From Myxococcus sp. CA023 (GTDB lineage: Bacteria; Myxococcota; Myxococcia; Myxococcales; Myxococcaceae), in the NCBI RefSeq assembly GCF_010998615.1, contig NZ_JAAEAH010000038.1, positions 21,474 through 85,473 on the forward strand: a stretch of DNA of 64,000 bases. Reading direction: 5' to 3'. This document shows, piece after piece, positions 1 to 8,685 of the stretch. Numbering within the stretch: the stretch's first letter is position 1; every line of letters begins with the position of its first letter. The notes below the pieces were generated by a model. The model saw only the letters and a program-made list of their open reading frames with translations, did not search any database and was not told the origin of the DNA. The translations under genes were made by a program, and so were the position numbers.

Positions 1-293
1 CCGCAGGTGGGCGGGGCCGCGGTCGCTGGGTCGCAGGCCTCCAGGGTGACGGCGCACACGGCGCGGGAGCGGTAGAAGCGAGCGTCGTTGCGGTCTCCGG
101 GGACGACGGTGCACGTCGTGCGCTCGGTGCACGCCTGGAGGATGGGGCCGCTGGAGCACGGGCCCACCGTGCACTCCGGCTCGCAGTTGAGCGCTTCCGA
201 GTCGTCACAGCGGGGCGCCTGGGTGCACAGGTCTTCCGAGCACGCGGTGGTGAGCAGGGCGAGGAGCAGGGTCGGCAGGGCAAGACGGGACAC
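1..293 (-). CDS. Cysteine-rich lipoprotein, 3' end outside window
   Basis: Only the first 97 codons lie in the window; the gene runs off the left edge. The GTG start at 293 follows an AGAGG ribosome binding site about 8 nt upstream. The N-terminus is a hydrophobic leader ending in a lipobox (LLTTAC, Cys about residue 19), so the protein should be exported and lipid-anchored. The visible mature part is rich in Cys and charged residues (motifs such as CTQAPRCDD and CEPECTVGPC), which suggests a disulfide-stabilised domain. I do not recognise a family. It lies 17 nt downstream of the amidotransferase gene on the same strand, so the two may be co-transcribed. Confidence 0.7.
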   Translation of the reverse strand, partial: MSRLALPTLLLALLTTACSEDLCTQAPRCDDSEALNCEPECTVGPCSSGPILQACTERTTCTVVPGDRNDARFYRSRAVCAVTLEACDPATAAPPTC

Positions 294-310
294 GGAGGGC
301 CTCTGTCAGG

Positions 311-1066
311 TCAGGTGAAGCGCTCGAGGAAGTTCAGCAGGATTCTGCGGCCCGCGGGAGAGGGCGTGAGGCCCGTCAGCAGCTGACGGACGTATTCGCC
401 GGGCGCGGCGCCTCGCGCCACGGAGTCCCGCTCCAGGTCCTCCCGGCGGGCCTCGATGACGGCGCGAAGGGTGTCCACGCCGGCCTCTGGATGGAACTGA
501 ACGCCGCGCACGTTGGGGCGGAAGGCCAGTGCCTGCGCGGCTGTGTTCGCGTTGCCCGCAAGCACCTGCGCGCCGTCGGGAATGTGCGAGACGATGTCCT
601 CGTGCGTCGCCTGCGCGATGAAGCGCTCCGGCACGCCGTCGAAGAGTGGGTCCTGCTTGCCGGCCTCGGTGAGCGTCACCTCGACGCTGCCCGTCTCCCG
701 CCCCTGGGGATTGCGCGAGACGCGGCCGCCATACGCATGCGCCAGGAGCTGCTGGCCGAAGCACACGCCCAGCACGGGCGTGCCTCGCTCACCGGCCTCC
801 ACCATGAAGTCCACGGCGCGCTTCATCCACGGCTCGAGCGCCGTCACCGACAGCGGCGAGCCCGTCATCATCACCGCGTCGTAGCCATCCGCGCGCGTGG
901 GCAAGGGGGCGCCCCGGTGCGCCAGCACGATGTCGAAGCGGTAGCCGGACAGTCCAATGGCTTGCAGAAACCACCGGTCGTAGTCGCCGACGGAGACGCG
1001 CACGGCCTCGGCCGCGTCACCGGCTTTCAGCAAGAGGACGTTCTTCACCGCCGTAGGTTGCCGCAT
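311..1066 (-). CDS. Class I glutamine amidotransferase
   Basis: A 251-residue stand-alone class I glutamine amidotransferase. The nucleophile elbow is VLGVCFGQQ (Cys102), and the catalytic His192 and Glu194 lie in VQFHPEA, so the triad is intact. Such enzymes hydrolyse glutamine or a gamma-glutamyl amide. As a separate protein beside a glutamine synthetase-like gene, it may act as a gamma-glutamyl hydrolase or supply ammonia to a partner. The ATG at 1066 is preferred because it follows a GGGGA box and begins the conserved domain; the same frame stays open upstream, but that part overlaps the divergent gene and has no domain. The substrate cannot be told from sequence. Confidence 0.9.
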   Translation of the reverse strand: MRQPTAVKNVLLLKAGDAAEAVRVSVGDYDRWFLQAIGLSGYRFDIVLAHRGAPLPTRADGYDAVMMTGSPLSVTALEPWMKRAVDFMVEAGERGTPVLGVCFGQQLLAHAYGGRVSRNPQGRETGSVEVTLTEAGKQDPLFDGVPERFIAQATHEDIVSHIPDGAQVLAGNANTAAQALAFRPNVRGVQFHPEAGVDTLRAVIEARREDLERDSVARGAAPGEYVRQLLTGLTPSPAGRRILLNFLERFT

Positions 1067-1269
1067 TGCGTCCCCATTCCTACCGTGTCGTGCCCCGCGT
1101 GTCCGTTCCTGGCCAGTCGCAGTGGAACGCGCCCGTGTGCTTCGAGGTACCCAAATGATCGGCGCCCGTTGGCTCACCTTCTCATTCATCGTCCCCAGTC
1201 TGGGCATGGCCGGGCGGCGGGTGGAGCCCCAGGTGTCGGGCGTTTCCAGCAAGAGAGGGGATTGAACCG

Positions 1270-2733
1270 ATGCCGACCCGACCCAAGGCGAAGGTCCTGA
1301 CACACCCTGCCATGGCTCGCCGGGTTCGCGGCAAGGCATCGCGTGCACCGGCGCGAGGCTCGGCGGTGCGGGACGCGGCGAGCGTGGACTCGCTGCGCCG
1401 GTGGCTGGACGAAAAGGGCATCCAGAAGGTGAAGGTGGGCGCGGTGGACGTCGATGGCGTCTGGCGCGGCAAGTACATCTCCCTGGAGAAGTTCCTCAGC
1501 GCCGCCAAGGGCGGCCTGGGCTTCTGTGACGTCGTCTTCGGCTGGGACTTGAGCGATGATCTGCTCGACAACACCCAGGTGACGGGCTGGCACACTGGAT
1601 ACCCGGATGCCCACGCGAAGGTGGACCTGTCCACTGGCCGCGTCATTCCCTGGGAGCCGGACACCGCGGCGTTCCTGCTCGACTTCGAAAACCCCGACGG
1701 CACGCCTTTCGAGGCGAGCCCCCGGCAGTTGCTCCAGAAGGTGGCCGCCCGCGCGCGCTCGTTGGGGTACCTGCCGCGCTTCGGCGCGGAGTACGAGTTC
1801 TTCATCTTCAAGGAGCAGCCGCAGAGCCTGCGCGACAAGGACTTCCAGGGGCTGACGCCGCTGACGCCGGGCATGTTCGGCTATTCGTGGCTGCGCACGT
1901 CGCTCAACGCGCCGCTGGTGCATGCGCTCATCGACGGGTGCAACGCCTTCGGCCTGGGCATCGAGGGCTTCCACACGGAGACGGGGCCGGGCGTCTTCGA
2001 GGCGGCCATCTGCTACGACGACATCGAGAAGTCGGCGGACAAGGCTGCGCTCTTCAAGACGGTGGTGAAGGAGATTTGCGCCCGCCACGGCGTCACCGCG
2101 TGCTTCATGGCGAAGGTGAACGCGAAGCTGCCGGGGTGCTCGGGGCACGTCCACCAGTCGCTGTGGGATTTGGACGGGGAGCAGAACCTCTTCCACGACG
2201 CGAAGGCGCCACACGGCATGAGCACGTTGCTGCGCCACTACATCGGCGGGCAGGTGGCGCTGATGCCGGAGCTCACCGCGCTCTACTGGCCCACCATCAA
2301 CAGCTACAAGCGCAGCGTGGAGAACACCTGGGCGCCCACCACGGTGACGTGGGGCCTGGAGAACCGCACCACCGCCATCCGCGTCATCGGTGAGAACGCC
2401 AAGGCGATGCGCCTGGAGTACCGGCAACTGGGCGCGGACATGAACGCGTACATCGGCATGGCGGTCAGTCTGGCCGCGGGCCTGTGGGGCATCGAGAACG
2501 AGGTGGAGCCGCCCGCGCCCTGCGAGGCCAACGCCTACGCGAAGAACGACGCGCCGCCCTTGCCCCGCAACCTCAAGGACGCGGTGGCGCTGCTGAAGGG
2601 CAGCGAGCGCGCGCGGGAGTTGCTGGGCGACGGCTTCGTGGACCACTTCGTGCGCACGCGCGAGTGGGAGGTGCGTCAGTACGAGCGCGCCGTCACCAAC
2701 TGGGAGTTGGAGCGTTACCTGGAGCTCATCTGA
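1270..2733 (+). CDS. Glutamine synthetase family ligase (PuuA/GlnA-like)
   Basis: A 487-residue member of the glutamine synthetase superfamily, which forms gamma-glutamyl amides from glutamate, an amine and ATP. An N-terminal beta-grasp part (about residues 40-140) precedes the catalytic barrel. The metal-ligand motif GAEYEFF is at 172-178, followed by HTETGPGVFEAA near 235-246, SGHVHQS at 291-297 and an NSYKRSVENTW/ENRTTAIR ATP and glutamate region. No adenylylation tyrosine loop is evident, so this is probably not the housekeeping GlnA but a type acting on another amine, like PuuA. A downstream in-frame ATG (Met15, 1312) is an alternative start. Its stop overlaps the dehydrogenase start, indicating translational coupling. 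Confidence 0.88.
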   Translation: MPTRPKAKVLTHPAMARRVRGKASRAPARGSAVRDAASVDSLRRWLDEKGIQKVKVGAVDVDGVWRGKYISLEKFLSAAKGGLGFCDVVFGWDLSDDLLDNTQVTGWHTGYPDAHAKVDLSTGRVIPWEPDTAAFLLDFENPDGTPFEASPRQLLQKVAARARSLGYLPRFGAEYEFFIFKEQPQSLRDKDFQGLTPLTPGMFGYSWLRTSLNAPLVHALIDGCNAFGLGIEGFHTETGPGVFEAAICYDDIEKSADKAALFKTVVKEICARHGVTACFMAKVNAKLPGCSGHVHQSLWDLDGEQNLFHDAKAPHGMSTLLRHYIGGQVALMPELTALYWPTINSYKRSVENTWAPTTVTWGLENRTTAIRVIGENAKAMRLEYRQLGADMNAYIGMAVSLAAGLWGIENEVEPPAPCEANAYAKNDAPPLPRNLKDAVALLKGSERARELLGDGFVDHFVRTREWEVRQYERAVTNWELERYLELI

Positions 2734-3941
2734 TGAGCACAAATGAGGCAGCCGCCATGAAGCCGTTCGACATTCCCTCCGAGCCGCGCGTCACCGAGAT
2801 GGCGTGGCCCACGCGCATCGTCTTCGGCGCCGGCGCGCTGCTGCGCCTGCCCGCGCAGGCCCAGCGTCTGGGCATCCAGCGCCCGCTGCTGGTGACGGAC
2901 GCGGGCGTGGTGAAGGCGGGGCTGGCCGCGCGCGTGGCGGACGTGCTCAAGACGGCGGGACTGGCCTGTGAAGTCTTCGATCGCGTGGAGCCCAACCCCA
3001 CCGAGCGTGACGTCTTCGCGGGCCTGGAGGCGTACCGGAGCCACGCCTGCGACGGCATCGTCGCGCTGGGGGGCGGCAGCGCCCTGGACGCGGGCAAGCT
3101 GATTCAGCTCCTCACCACGCACGAGCCGCCGCTCAGCCGCTACGACGACGCGAAGGGCGGCGACCAGTACGTGCGCGACGACCTGCCGCCGCTCATCGCG
3201 ATTCCCACCACCGCGGGCACCGGCTCCGAGGTGGGGCGCTCGGGCGTGGTGACGCTGGAGGACACGGGCCGCAAGACGGTCATCTTCAGCCCGCACCTGT
3301 TGCCGCGCGCCGCCATCTGCGACCCGGAGCTGACGCTGGGGCTGCCGCCGGGCATCACCGCGGCCACGGGCATGGATGCCTTCACCCATTGCCTGGAGGC
3401 CTACCTGGCCAATGGCTTCCACCCGCTGGCGGACGCGGTGGCCATTGACGGCATCTACCGCGTGGGCCGCTCGCTGGAGACGGCGGTGCGCGAGGGCAAG
3501 GACCTGGCCGCACGCACGGACATGATGGTGGCGGCGATGGAGGGCGCCATGGCCTTCCAGAAGGGCCTGGGGGCCTGCCACGCGCTGGCCCACGCGCTCA
3601 CGCCCGTGTCCAACGTGCACCACGGCCTGGCGAATGCCATCGTCCTGCCCGTGGTGATGGAGTTCAACCGCGCCGTCTGTACGGCGCGGCTGGCCCGGGT
3701 CGCGGTGGCGCTGGGGGACACGACGCAGGCGAGTGAAGAGGTGCTCGCGGGCAACGCCATCGACCGGGTGCGCAAGCTCAATGCGGCTGTGGGCATTCCC
3801 TCGCGGCTGCGCGACGCGGGCGTCCAGGAGAAGGACCTGGAGCGGATTGCCGAGAAGGCCTTCCAGGATGCCTCGCACCTGAGCAACCCGCGGAAGGTGT
3901 CGCAGGCGGACCTGCTGGCCATGGCGCGCGAGGCTTACTGA
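2733..3941 (+). CDS. Iron-containing alcohol dehydrogenase
   Basis: A 402-residue group III (iron-type) alcohol dehydrogenase. An N-terminal NAD(P)-binding Rossmann-like domain carries GGGSALDAGK and PTTAGTGSEV; a C-terminal helical domain carries the metal-ligand region AATGMDAFTHCLEAYLA and VHHGLANAIVLP. Family members interconvert alcohols or semialdehydes with NAD(P). The ATG at 2733 shares its A with the TGA of the ligase gene (TGATG), so the two are translated together; a second ATG at 2757 is possible. With the ligase and the divergent amidotransferase this suggests use of an amino alcohol or polyamine through a gamma-glutamylated intermediate. The pathway is inference; the enzyme class is clear. 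Confidence 0.9.
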   Translation: MSTNEAAAMKPFDIPSEPRVTEMAWPTRIVFGAGALLRLPAQAQRLGIQRPLLVTDAGVVKAGLAARVADVLKTAGLACEVFDRVEPNPTERDVFAGLEAYRSHACDGIVALGGGSALDAGKLIQLLTTHEPPLSRYDDAKGGDQYVRDDLPPLIAIPTTAGTGSEVGRSGVVTLEDTGRKTVIFSPHLLPRAAICDPELTLGLPPGITAATGMDAFTHCLEAYLANGFHPLADAVAIDGIYRVGRSLETAVREGKDLAARTDMMVAAMEGAMAFQKGLGACHALAHALTPVSNVHHGLANAIVLPVVMEFNRAVCTARLARVAVALGDTTQASEEVLAGNAIDRVRKLNAAVGIPSRLRDAGVQEKDLERIAEKAFQDASHLSNPRKVSQADLLAMAREAY

Positions 3942-3950
3942 GCCGCCGTC

Positions 3951-3976
3951 CGCCGGGGGAGGGGATTCCCCCGGCG
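3951..3976. terminator. Hairpin between convergent genes
   Basis: A perfect 10-bp inverted repeat (CGCCGGGGGA / TCCCCCGGCG) with a 6-nt loop sits between the end of the dehydrogenase gene and the end of the converging lipoprotein gene. It lacks a strong T-run, so it may act as a bidirectional, partly factor-dependent terminator. Confidence 0.6.
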
Positions 3977-3990
3977 CGCCGCTTCATGGC

Positions 3991-4566
3991 TCAGGGCGCT
4001 TCGTCCATGGCGCCCATGCCGCCGCCCTCGGTGCCACCATCCGACAGCACCGGGGCACCCGTGCCCTCCGGTTCGGTGTCGCCTCCCGCGCCCACCACGG
4101 TGCCCGTCACGGGCGTGCCGCCTTCCTCGGGGGTGAACTCCAACGTCTCCACGAACACGCGGCCGGGCAGGCGCAGGTCCATGGCGTTGATGCGCTCCTG
4201 GCTTCGAAGCTCGTAGAGCTGCTGCGCCACCGGGCCCGCGGGGATGCGGTCGTCGGAGAAGAAGATGTACATGCGGACCTTCCCCTCCTGCACGGGGATG
4301 CGGAAGCTCGTGTGCGCCACGGGCTTGTTCGCATCACAGCGGATGGAGCGGTTCTCCCGCGTCAGCGTGAGCTGCCGGATGACGCCCTTCTCCGACACTG
4401 TGTACAGCATGCAGTAAGGAAGCTGGCCGTCGGAGGGGATGACCTCCACCGTGGCCCCGCCCGTCTTCCGCAGCTGGGCCCGCGTGGGCCTGTCCGTCGA
4501 CTTCTTCCCGTCACAAGCCGCGCCACACAGCGCGGCCACCGCCAACAACCCAGTCCAGCGCCTCAT
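3991..4566 (-). CDS. Hypothetical lipoprotein
   Basis: A 191-residue protein with a lipoprotein leader: MRRW basic start, hydrophobic stretch, and lipobox LCGAAC (Cys18). The mature part holds a compact domain of about 115 residues with two Cys (in LPYCML and SIRCDAN) and ends in a Gly/Glu/Thr-rich, low-complexity tail from about residue 150. I do not recognise the family. It converges on the dehydrogenase gene and is the last in a minus-strand series, 202 nt downstream of another lipoprotein gene. Those 202 nt show no ORF or clear hairpin. It is probably anchored in a membrane facing the periplasm. Confidence 0.75.
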   Translation of the reverse strand: MRRWTGLLAVAALCGAACDGKKSTDRPTRAQLRKTGGATVEVIPSDGQLPYCMLYTVSEKGVIRQLTLTRENRSIRCDANKPVAHTSFRIPVQEGKVRMYIFFSDDRIPAGPVAQQLYELRSQERINAMDLRLPGRVFVETLEFTPEEGGTPVTGTVVGAGGDTEPEGTGAPVLSDGGTEGGGMGAMDEAP

Positions 4567-4768
4567 GTGTCCCTCCCGGGATGTGGAAGAGCCTTCACCT
4601 GCCCCCCCCAGCCTACTTCGGAGCTTCGTCCTGAGGGGAGGTCAGGGGTTGTCCTGTGGCAGGTCGCGCCAACTGCAACGACCGCCAGTGCACACCGCGA
4701 CCGGGCGGGCGCGCGCATGCACGGCGTCATGTCCTCCGCGCGCGACGTGGGCGCGCTCCTGACGGGGC

Positions 4769-5647
4769 TCAGGGACAGCCGGAGCTGACCTGGAGGGCGT
4801 CATAGGCCATCCACCCGTTACGCTTCGTTCCCGTGGCGGCGATGACGTAGCCGTAGAGGAATTTCATGGTGCCGGACTGCTGACGGTAGCGTCCCGCGCT
4901 GTCCTGGACCCACAGGGGAATGTCGATGGACGGCACGCCGTGCTCGGTGGGGACGTCCAGGCGCTGGAACTTCGTCCCCGCAGGGAAGTGGTCCACCGCG
5001 GGCCCGCCCAGCGCGAAGCCCGGCACGTTGAAGACCAGGTTCGCCGAGCGCAGGCCGTTGGCGCGCACCAACGGCAGGTAGTCCCCCGCGCGCTCGTGCG
5101 TCGCCGTGCTGTCGTAGACGACCTTCTTGAATTCGAGCGTGGTGTCGTGCCAGTCGCGCACGGCGTAGCAGCCCAGGTTGCCCAGGCCCGCGCCCAGCGC
5201 GGAGACGTGGCCGACCTTCTGCTCGAAGGAAGTACTCCCCAGGATGCTGGAGATGGGCAGCCACCCGGCGCTGGAGTTGGACGTCGACACCGCGAAGGCG
5301 TGCTTCTCACCCGCGAAGGTGCGCGTCTGGCCGTAGTTGAAGGCCGCGCTCGTCCGCGTGTTGGTGCCTACCACCGTGCCATGACCGTCCCGGATGGGAA
5401 CGCCTGTCACCAGACCCCAGTTGTCGTCCTCGGGCGCGTTGGTGGGGACGCGGTTTCCACCAGACGCTTGCAGCTTGCAGTTGTAGGGGCTGACCAGACA
5501 GTAGGTGCCATTCACACCGGAGAACGCCGACTGCTCCCGTGAAGCGAGGGCTTCGTCCGGACTGGAATCGGCGGGGGACGGTGCCTCGCCTCCACAAGCC
5601 GAGGCCACGAGCGTTGCTGCGATGAAGGCATGGAGTGGGATTCGCAT
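4769..5647 (-). CDS. Hypothetical lipoprotein
   Basis: A 292-residue predicted lipoprotein. The ATG at 5647 gives a proper leader, MRIPLHAFIAATLVASACGG, with the lipobox VASAC; a GTG 90 nt upstream would put 30 non-leader residues ahead of it and is less likely, although the ribosome binding site at 5647 is weak. The mature protein has an acidic/Ser-rich linker to about residue 45, then a globular region with four Cys and many aromatic and Gly residues (VNGTYCLVSPYNCKLQ, NYGQTRTFAGEKHAF). Short Gly/Asn-rich strands hint at an SH3-like beta fold, but I cannot name a family. Confidence 0.72.
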   Translation of the reverse strand: MRIPLHAFIAATLVASACGGEAPSPADSSPDEALASREQSAFSGVNGTYCLVSPYNCKLQASGGNRVPTNAPEDDNWGLVTGVPIRDGHGTVVGTNTRTSAAFNYGQTRTFAGEKHAFAVSTSNSSAGWLPISSILGSTSFEQKVGHVSALGAGLGNLGCYAVRDWHDTTLEFKKVVYDSTATHERAGDYLPLVRANGLRSANLVFNVPGFALGGPAVDHFPAGTKFQRLDVPTEHGVPSIDIPLWVQDSAGRYRQQSGTMKFLYGYVIAATGTKRNGWMAYDALQVSSGCP

Positions 5648-5833
5648 CGTGGGATAGGAGTTCGACAGGATTTGAGAAATCAAGCGAGCGGTTGTGCGGG
5701 CCTGTCGGAGGGAGGGGAAATGGTCAATGATAGACACATTCCTCTCGCCGCCGCCCGCTGATCAGCCTTTCTGGGGGACGGGCTCACGGCGCCAGGGATT
5801 TGGATTCAATTGAGCAGCGGCGGCTTCGAGGGG

Positions 5834-7684
5834 CTACCGCGTCTCCGGCCGGACGTAGACGACCACCTGGGGCGTCTCATCCAGGTAGAGGCCCGTCACC
5901 GGCGTGCGCGTGCCGAAGGCCTGCCACGTGAGGAACTCGTGCTCGCGGAACTCCTGGTGGTACTGGTACGCGACGATGTCCGCGTCCGCCGGGCTGCCCA
6001 CCGCGCGCAGGTCCTTTCGCAGCATGCCGTTGCGCTGGTAGTCGCGGAACGAGCCGCCGTGCACCTCGTGCAGGAACAGGCGTGCGCCCTGCTTCGCGTT
6101 CGCGTTGATCCATGGCAGCACGCCGGTGACGTGGCTGGACCAGAACTGGCGCTGCATGCCCAGCGTGGCCGCGCCCGGCAGTCCTCCCGCCAGCTCCGAG
6201 TACGCCGCCGTCCCGTAGGGGAACACGCGCACCGAGTACACCAGCGCGGGGGCCAGCAGCATGGCGAACACCGGCACGGCCACCACGGCCTGCGGCAATG
6301 AGGGCCACTTCATCTGCAGCCGCTCCCAAAGCGCCGTGCAGCCCCGGGCTACCGCGGCGCCCGCGAGGATGCCCAGGAACACCATGGACGGGAACCAGTG
6401 CTTCACCCCGCCGAAGTGTGGCACCTGCGGGTGGCTGATGATGAGGATGGACGCCACCGCGTTCACGCACACCAGCGCCTCCGTCATCGTCACCGGGCGC
6501 TCTACCCACGCGCGCGTCCGCGCGAAGGCCCCCAGCACCATGCGCGTCACCAGCGCCGCCAGGCCCGTCACCATGGGGACGAAGATGCTGGTGGGCACCG
6601 TCAGCGCCGTCTTCACGACGACGTAGGCGAGCGGGAAGGGCGGCTCGCGCAGCAGTTGGTTCAGATAGAACCAGGCGTAGTGGTTGTGCTTGGCGTGGAA
6701 GGCCAGGTACCACGCGGTGCGGTCCACCGGCTGGTGCCACAGGTAGGGCCAGTGCAGGTAGAAGATGACGGGCCCCAGCACCGCCATGGCGGCGATGGGC
6801 ACCAGCGCGCGCGTCACCTGCGCGTTCACCTTGTCCACGCCCTTGAGCACCCAGGCGCCGCCCACCGCGAGACCGGCGAACAGCAGCGTGTGCGGACTGA
6901 GCAGCAGGAACTTCCGCTGGAAGCCCTCACCGCCACCCAGCGACAGCACCAGCAGGCCGTAGAACACGGCCACCGCCGTGAACACGCCCACGAAGCGGCC
7001 CAGCCAGGCGCGGGCCTCCGGCTGACCCTCGCTGGCGCTGAAGGCGCGCCACAGCGCGAAGGGCGTGAGCACGAAGGGGAGGAACAGCGCGTTGTGCTTG
7101 GTTGCCAGCGTCAGGCCGAAGGCCACGCCGCACCACAGGCCCCAGCGCACGTCCTCCATGGCGCGCCAGAAGCAGTACACGACGAGCAGCCACATGGCGG
7201 CCACGGGGACGTCGAAGCATGCCATCTCCGCGTTGAAGTACTGCCGCGGCACCAGCATGAAGGCGAAGGCGGCGAACAGCCCCGCGAGGCGGCCGTACAT
7301 GGCGCTGCCCAGCAGGAAGGACAGCGCGGGAATCAGCGCCGCCATGGCGAAGGCGGGGATGCGGAACGCCGTCGCCGAGCGCACCCATCCCAGCTCCGTG
7401 TGGAAGATCAGGTGGCTCAGGCCGAACAGCGTCTTCATCAGCACCGGGTGCTCGTGGTTGTAGTCCCACGCGCGCACGATGGCCGCGTCCGTCAGCGCCC
7501 GGGCCGGTGCGTTGAAGAGCTGCCGGAACCAGCTCGAGTAGCCCTCCGCCGCGATGAAGTAGACGCTTTCGTCGCGCGTGTAGCCCACCGCGGACTCCGT
7601 CAGCCACAGCGCAGCGAAGGCCAGCACCCACAGGGCCCAGGCCAGGGACTTCTCGTCGCGCGTGGGGGCGCGTCCTTGCATCAT
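5834..7684 (-). CDS. GT39-type membrane glycosyltransferase
   Basis: A 616-residue polytopic protein of the GT-C (ArnT/PMT, GT39) superfamily, which moves a sugar from a polyprenyl-phosphate donor onto an extracytoplasmic acceptor. A transmembrane helix at about 15-33 leads into the first extracytoplasmic loop with the acidic motif TRDES (Asp38-Glu39), and a second acidic site EMACFD occurs near residues 145-160. About ten further hydrophobic helices follow, then a soluble C-terminal tail of roughly 120 residues. Its ATG overlaps the stop of the upstream gene as ATGA, so the two are coupled and may work together. Acceptor and donor are unknown. Confidence 0.85.
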   Translation of the reverse strand: MMQGRAPTRDEKSLAWALWVLAFAALWLTESAVGYTRDESVYFIAAEGYSSWFRQLFNAPARALTDAAIVRAWDYNHEHPVLMKTLFGLSHLIFHTELGWVRSATAFRIPAFAMAALIPALSFLLGSAMYGRLAGLFAAFAFMLVPRQYFNAEMACFDVPVAAMWLLVVYCFWRAMEDVRWGLWCGVAFGLTLATKHNALFLPFVLTPFALWRAFSASEGQPEARAWLGRFVGVFTAVAVFYGLLVLSLGGGEGFQRKFLLLSPHTLLFAGLAVGGAWVLKGVDKVNAQVTRALVPIAAMAVLGPVIFYLHWPYLWHQPVDRTAWYLAFHAKHNHYAWFYLNQLLREPPFPLAYVVVKTALTVPTSIFVPMVTGLAALVTRMVLGAFARTRAWVERPVTMTEALVCVNAVASILIISHPQVPHFGGVKHWFPSMVFLGILAGAAVARGCTALWERLQMKWPSLPQAVVAVPVFAMLLAPALVYSVRVFPYGTAAYSELAGGLPGAATLGMQRQFWSSHVTGVLPWINANAKQGARLFLHEVHGGSFRDYQRNGMLRKDLRAVGSPADADIVAYQYHQEFREHEFLTWQAFGTRTPVTGLYLDETPQVVVYVRPETR

Positions 7685-8685
7685 CCCCGCACTCCCACTT
7701 CGGGCTCCACGGCCAACACGTCCAGGCACACCTGCCGCCGGTCCGCGTTGTCCGCCTGCACCCAGACTTTCACCGTGTGTGGCGCGCCTTCGGGGAGCCG
7801 GACCTCGGCCTTCTGCACGCCCTCCAGGCCCGGCGGTATCGCCAGCGACAGCAGCCGCGCGCCGTTCGCCGCGTCGTCCACGCCCAGGTGCGTGGTGGAG
7901 AAGCGCGAGTCCTTGGGGAAGGCGTGCTCGAAGATGATGCCGCCCTCCAGGCGCAGGCCCAGGCCACCGGGCACGCCGTCCAGCTCCGCCACCAGCCGCT
8001 GCTTGCCGCCCGGCGCGTGCATCCACAGGCAGCGCCGCGGCTCGTAGAGGATTTCGTGCCACTCCGGCGCCACGTACAGGTGCGCGGGCCCGGGGCAGCG
8101 GTGCACCTTGCCGTCGAAGGGACAGTCGCGGCGCGTGCCATCCGGCTGCTCCAGGTACACGCGGGCGCGCGAATAGGCCTCCGTGGCGGTGAAGCGTCGG
8201 GGCCGGTGCCGGCCGTTCTCATAGAGCGCCAGCGTCAGCGTGCCATGCCTCGACGTGGCGCCCACCGCGCGGCGGCCACGCAGGAAGGTGTCGAGGAAGC
8301 CCGTCTCGTCCGAGCGGGGCAGCTCCGGCTGGCCCAGCACCCAGACCCGTGGGTGCGCGGACAAGTCATCCTGGTCCGAGCCCAGGTAGCCGTACACCGG
8401 CAGCGTGGAGGGGACGAAGATGCGGGCGCGCTCCGTCCACCATGGGAAGAGCAGCACCGCGTCGCCGGGCTGGGCTTCCGCCTGGAGGCGCTCCGCCACC
8501 GCGCGGTAGTCCGCCTCCGACGGGAGGCGGCCCGGCAGGCGCAGGTGGAAGAGCAGGCACAGGAGCGCGACCAGGAGCAGGCCCCCCAGCTCCACGAGGG
8601 GCAGCGCGCGCGTGATGCTAGGACTTCGCAAGGCGAATCTTCTGCTCGCTCTTTTCGCGGCAGAAGGTGCAGAAGATGGCTTCAC
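7681..8685 (-). CDS. Membrane-anchored protein coupled to glycosyltransferase
   Basis: A 334-residue protein with a basic N-terminus (KRASRRFALR), one transmembrane helix at about 30-49 (LVELGGLLLVALLCLLF) and an extracytoplasmic region. Residues 55-125 resemble the tail domain of GT39-type enzymes (VLLFPWWTERARIF, then a Gly-Tyr-Leu-Gly segment); the rest looks like a beta-sandwich carrying several Cys. The GTG at 8685 overlaps carG by 68 nt; a TTG at 8631, overlapping the carG stop, is an equally plausible start and keeps the helix. It overlaps the next gene by 4 nt. It may be an accessory or acceptor-binding subunit for that glycosyltransferase. No firm family assignment. Confidence 0.7.
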   Translation of the reverse strand: MKPSSAPSAAKRASRRFALRSPSITRALPLVELGGLLLVALLCLLFHLRLPGRLPSEADYRAVAERLQAEAQPGDAVLLFPWWTERARIFVPSTLPVYGYLGSDQDDLSAHPRVWVLGQPELPRSDETGFLDTFLRGRRAVGATSRHGTLTLALYENGRHRPRRFTATEAYSRARVYLEQPDGTRRDCPFDGKVHRCPGPAHLYVAPEWHEILYEPRRCLWMHAPGGKQRLVAELDGVPGGLGLRLEGGIIFEHAFPKDSRFSTTHLGVDDAANGARLLSLAIPPGLEGVQKAEVRLPEGAPHTVKVWVQADNADRRQVCLDVLAVEPEVGVRG

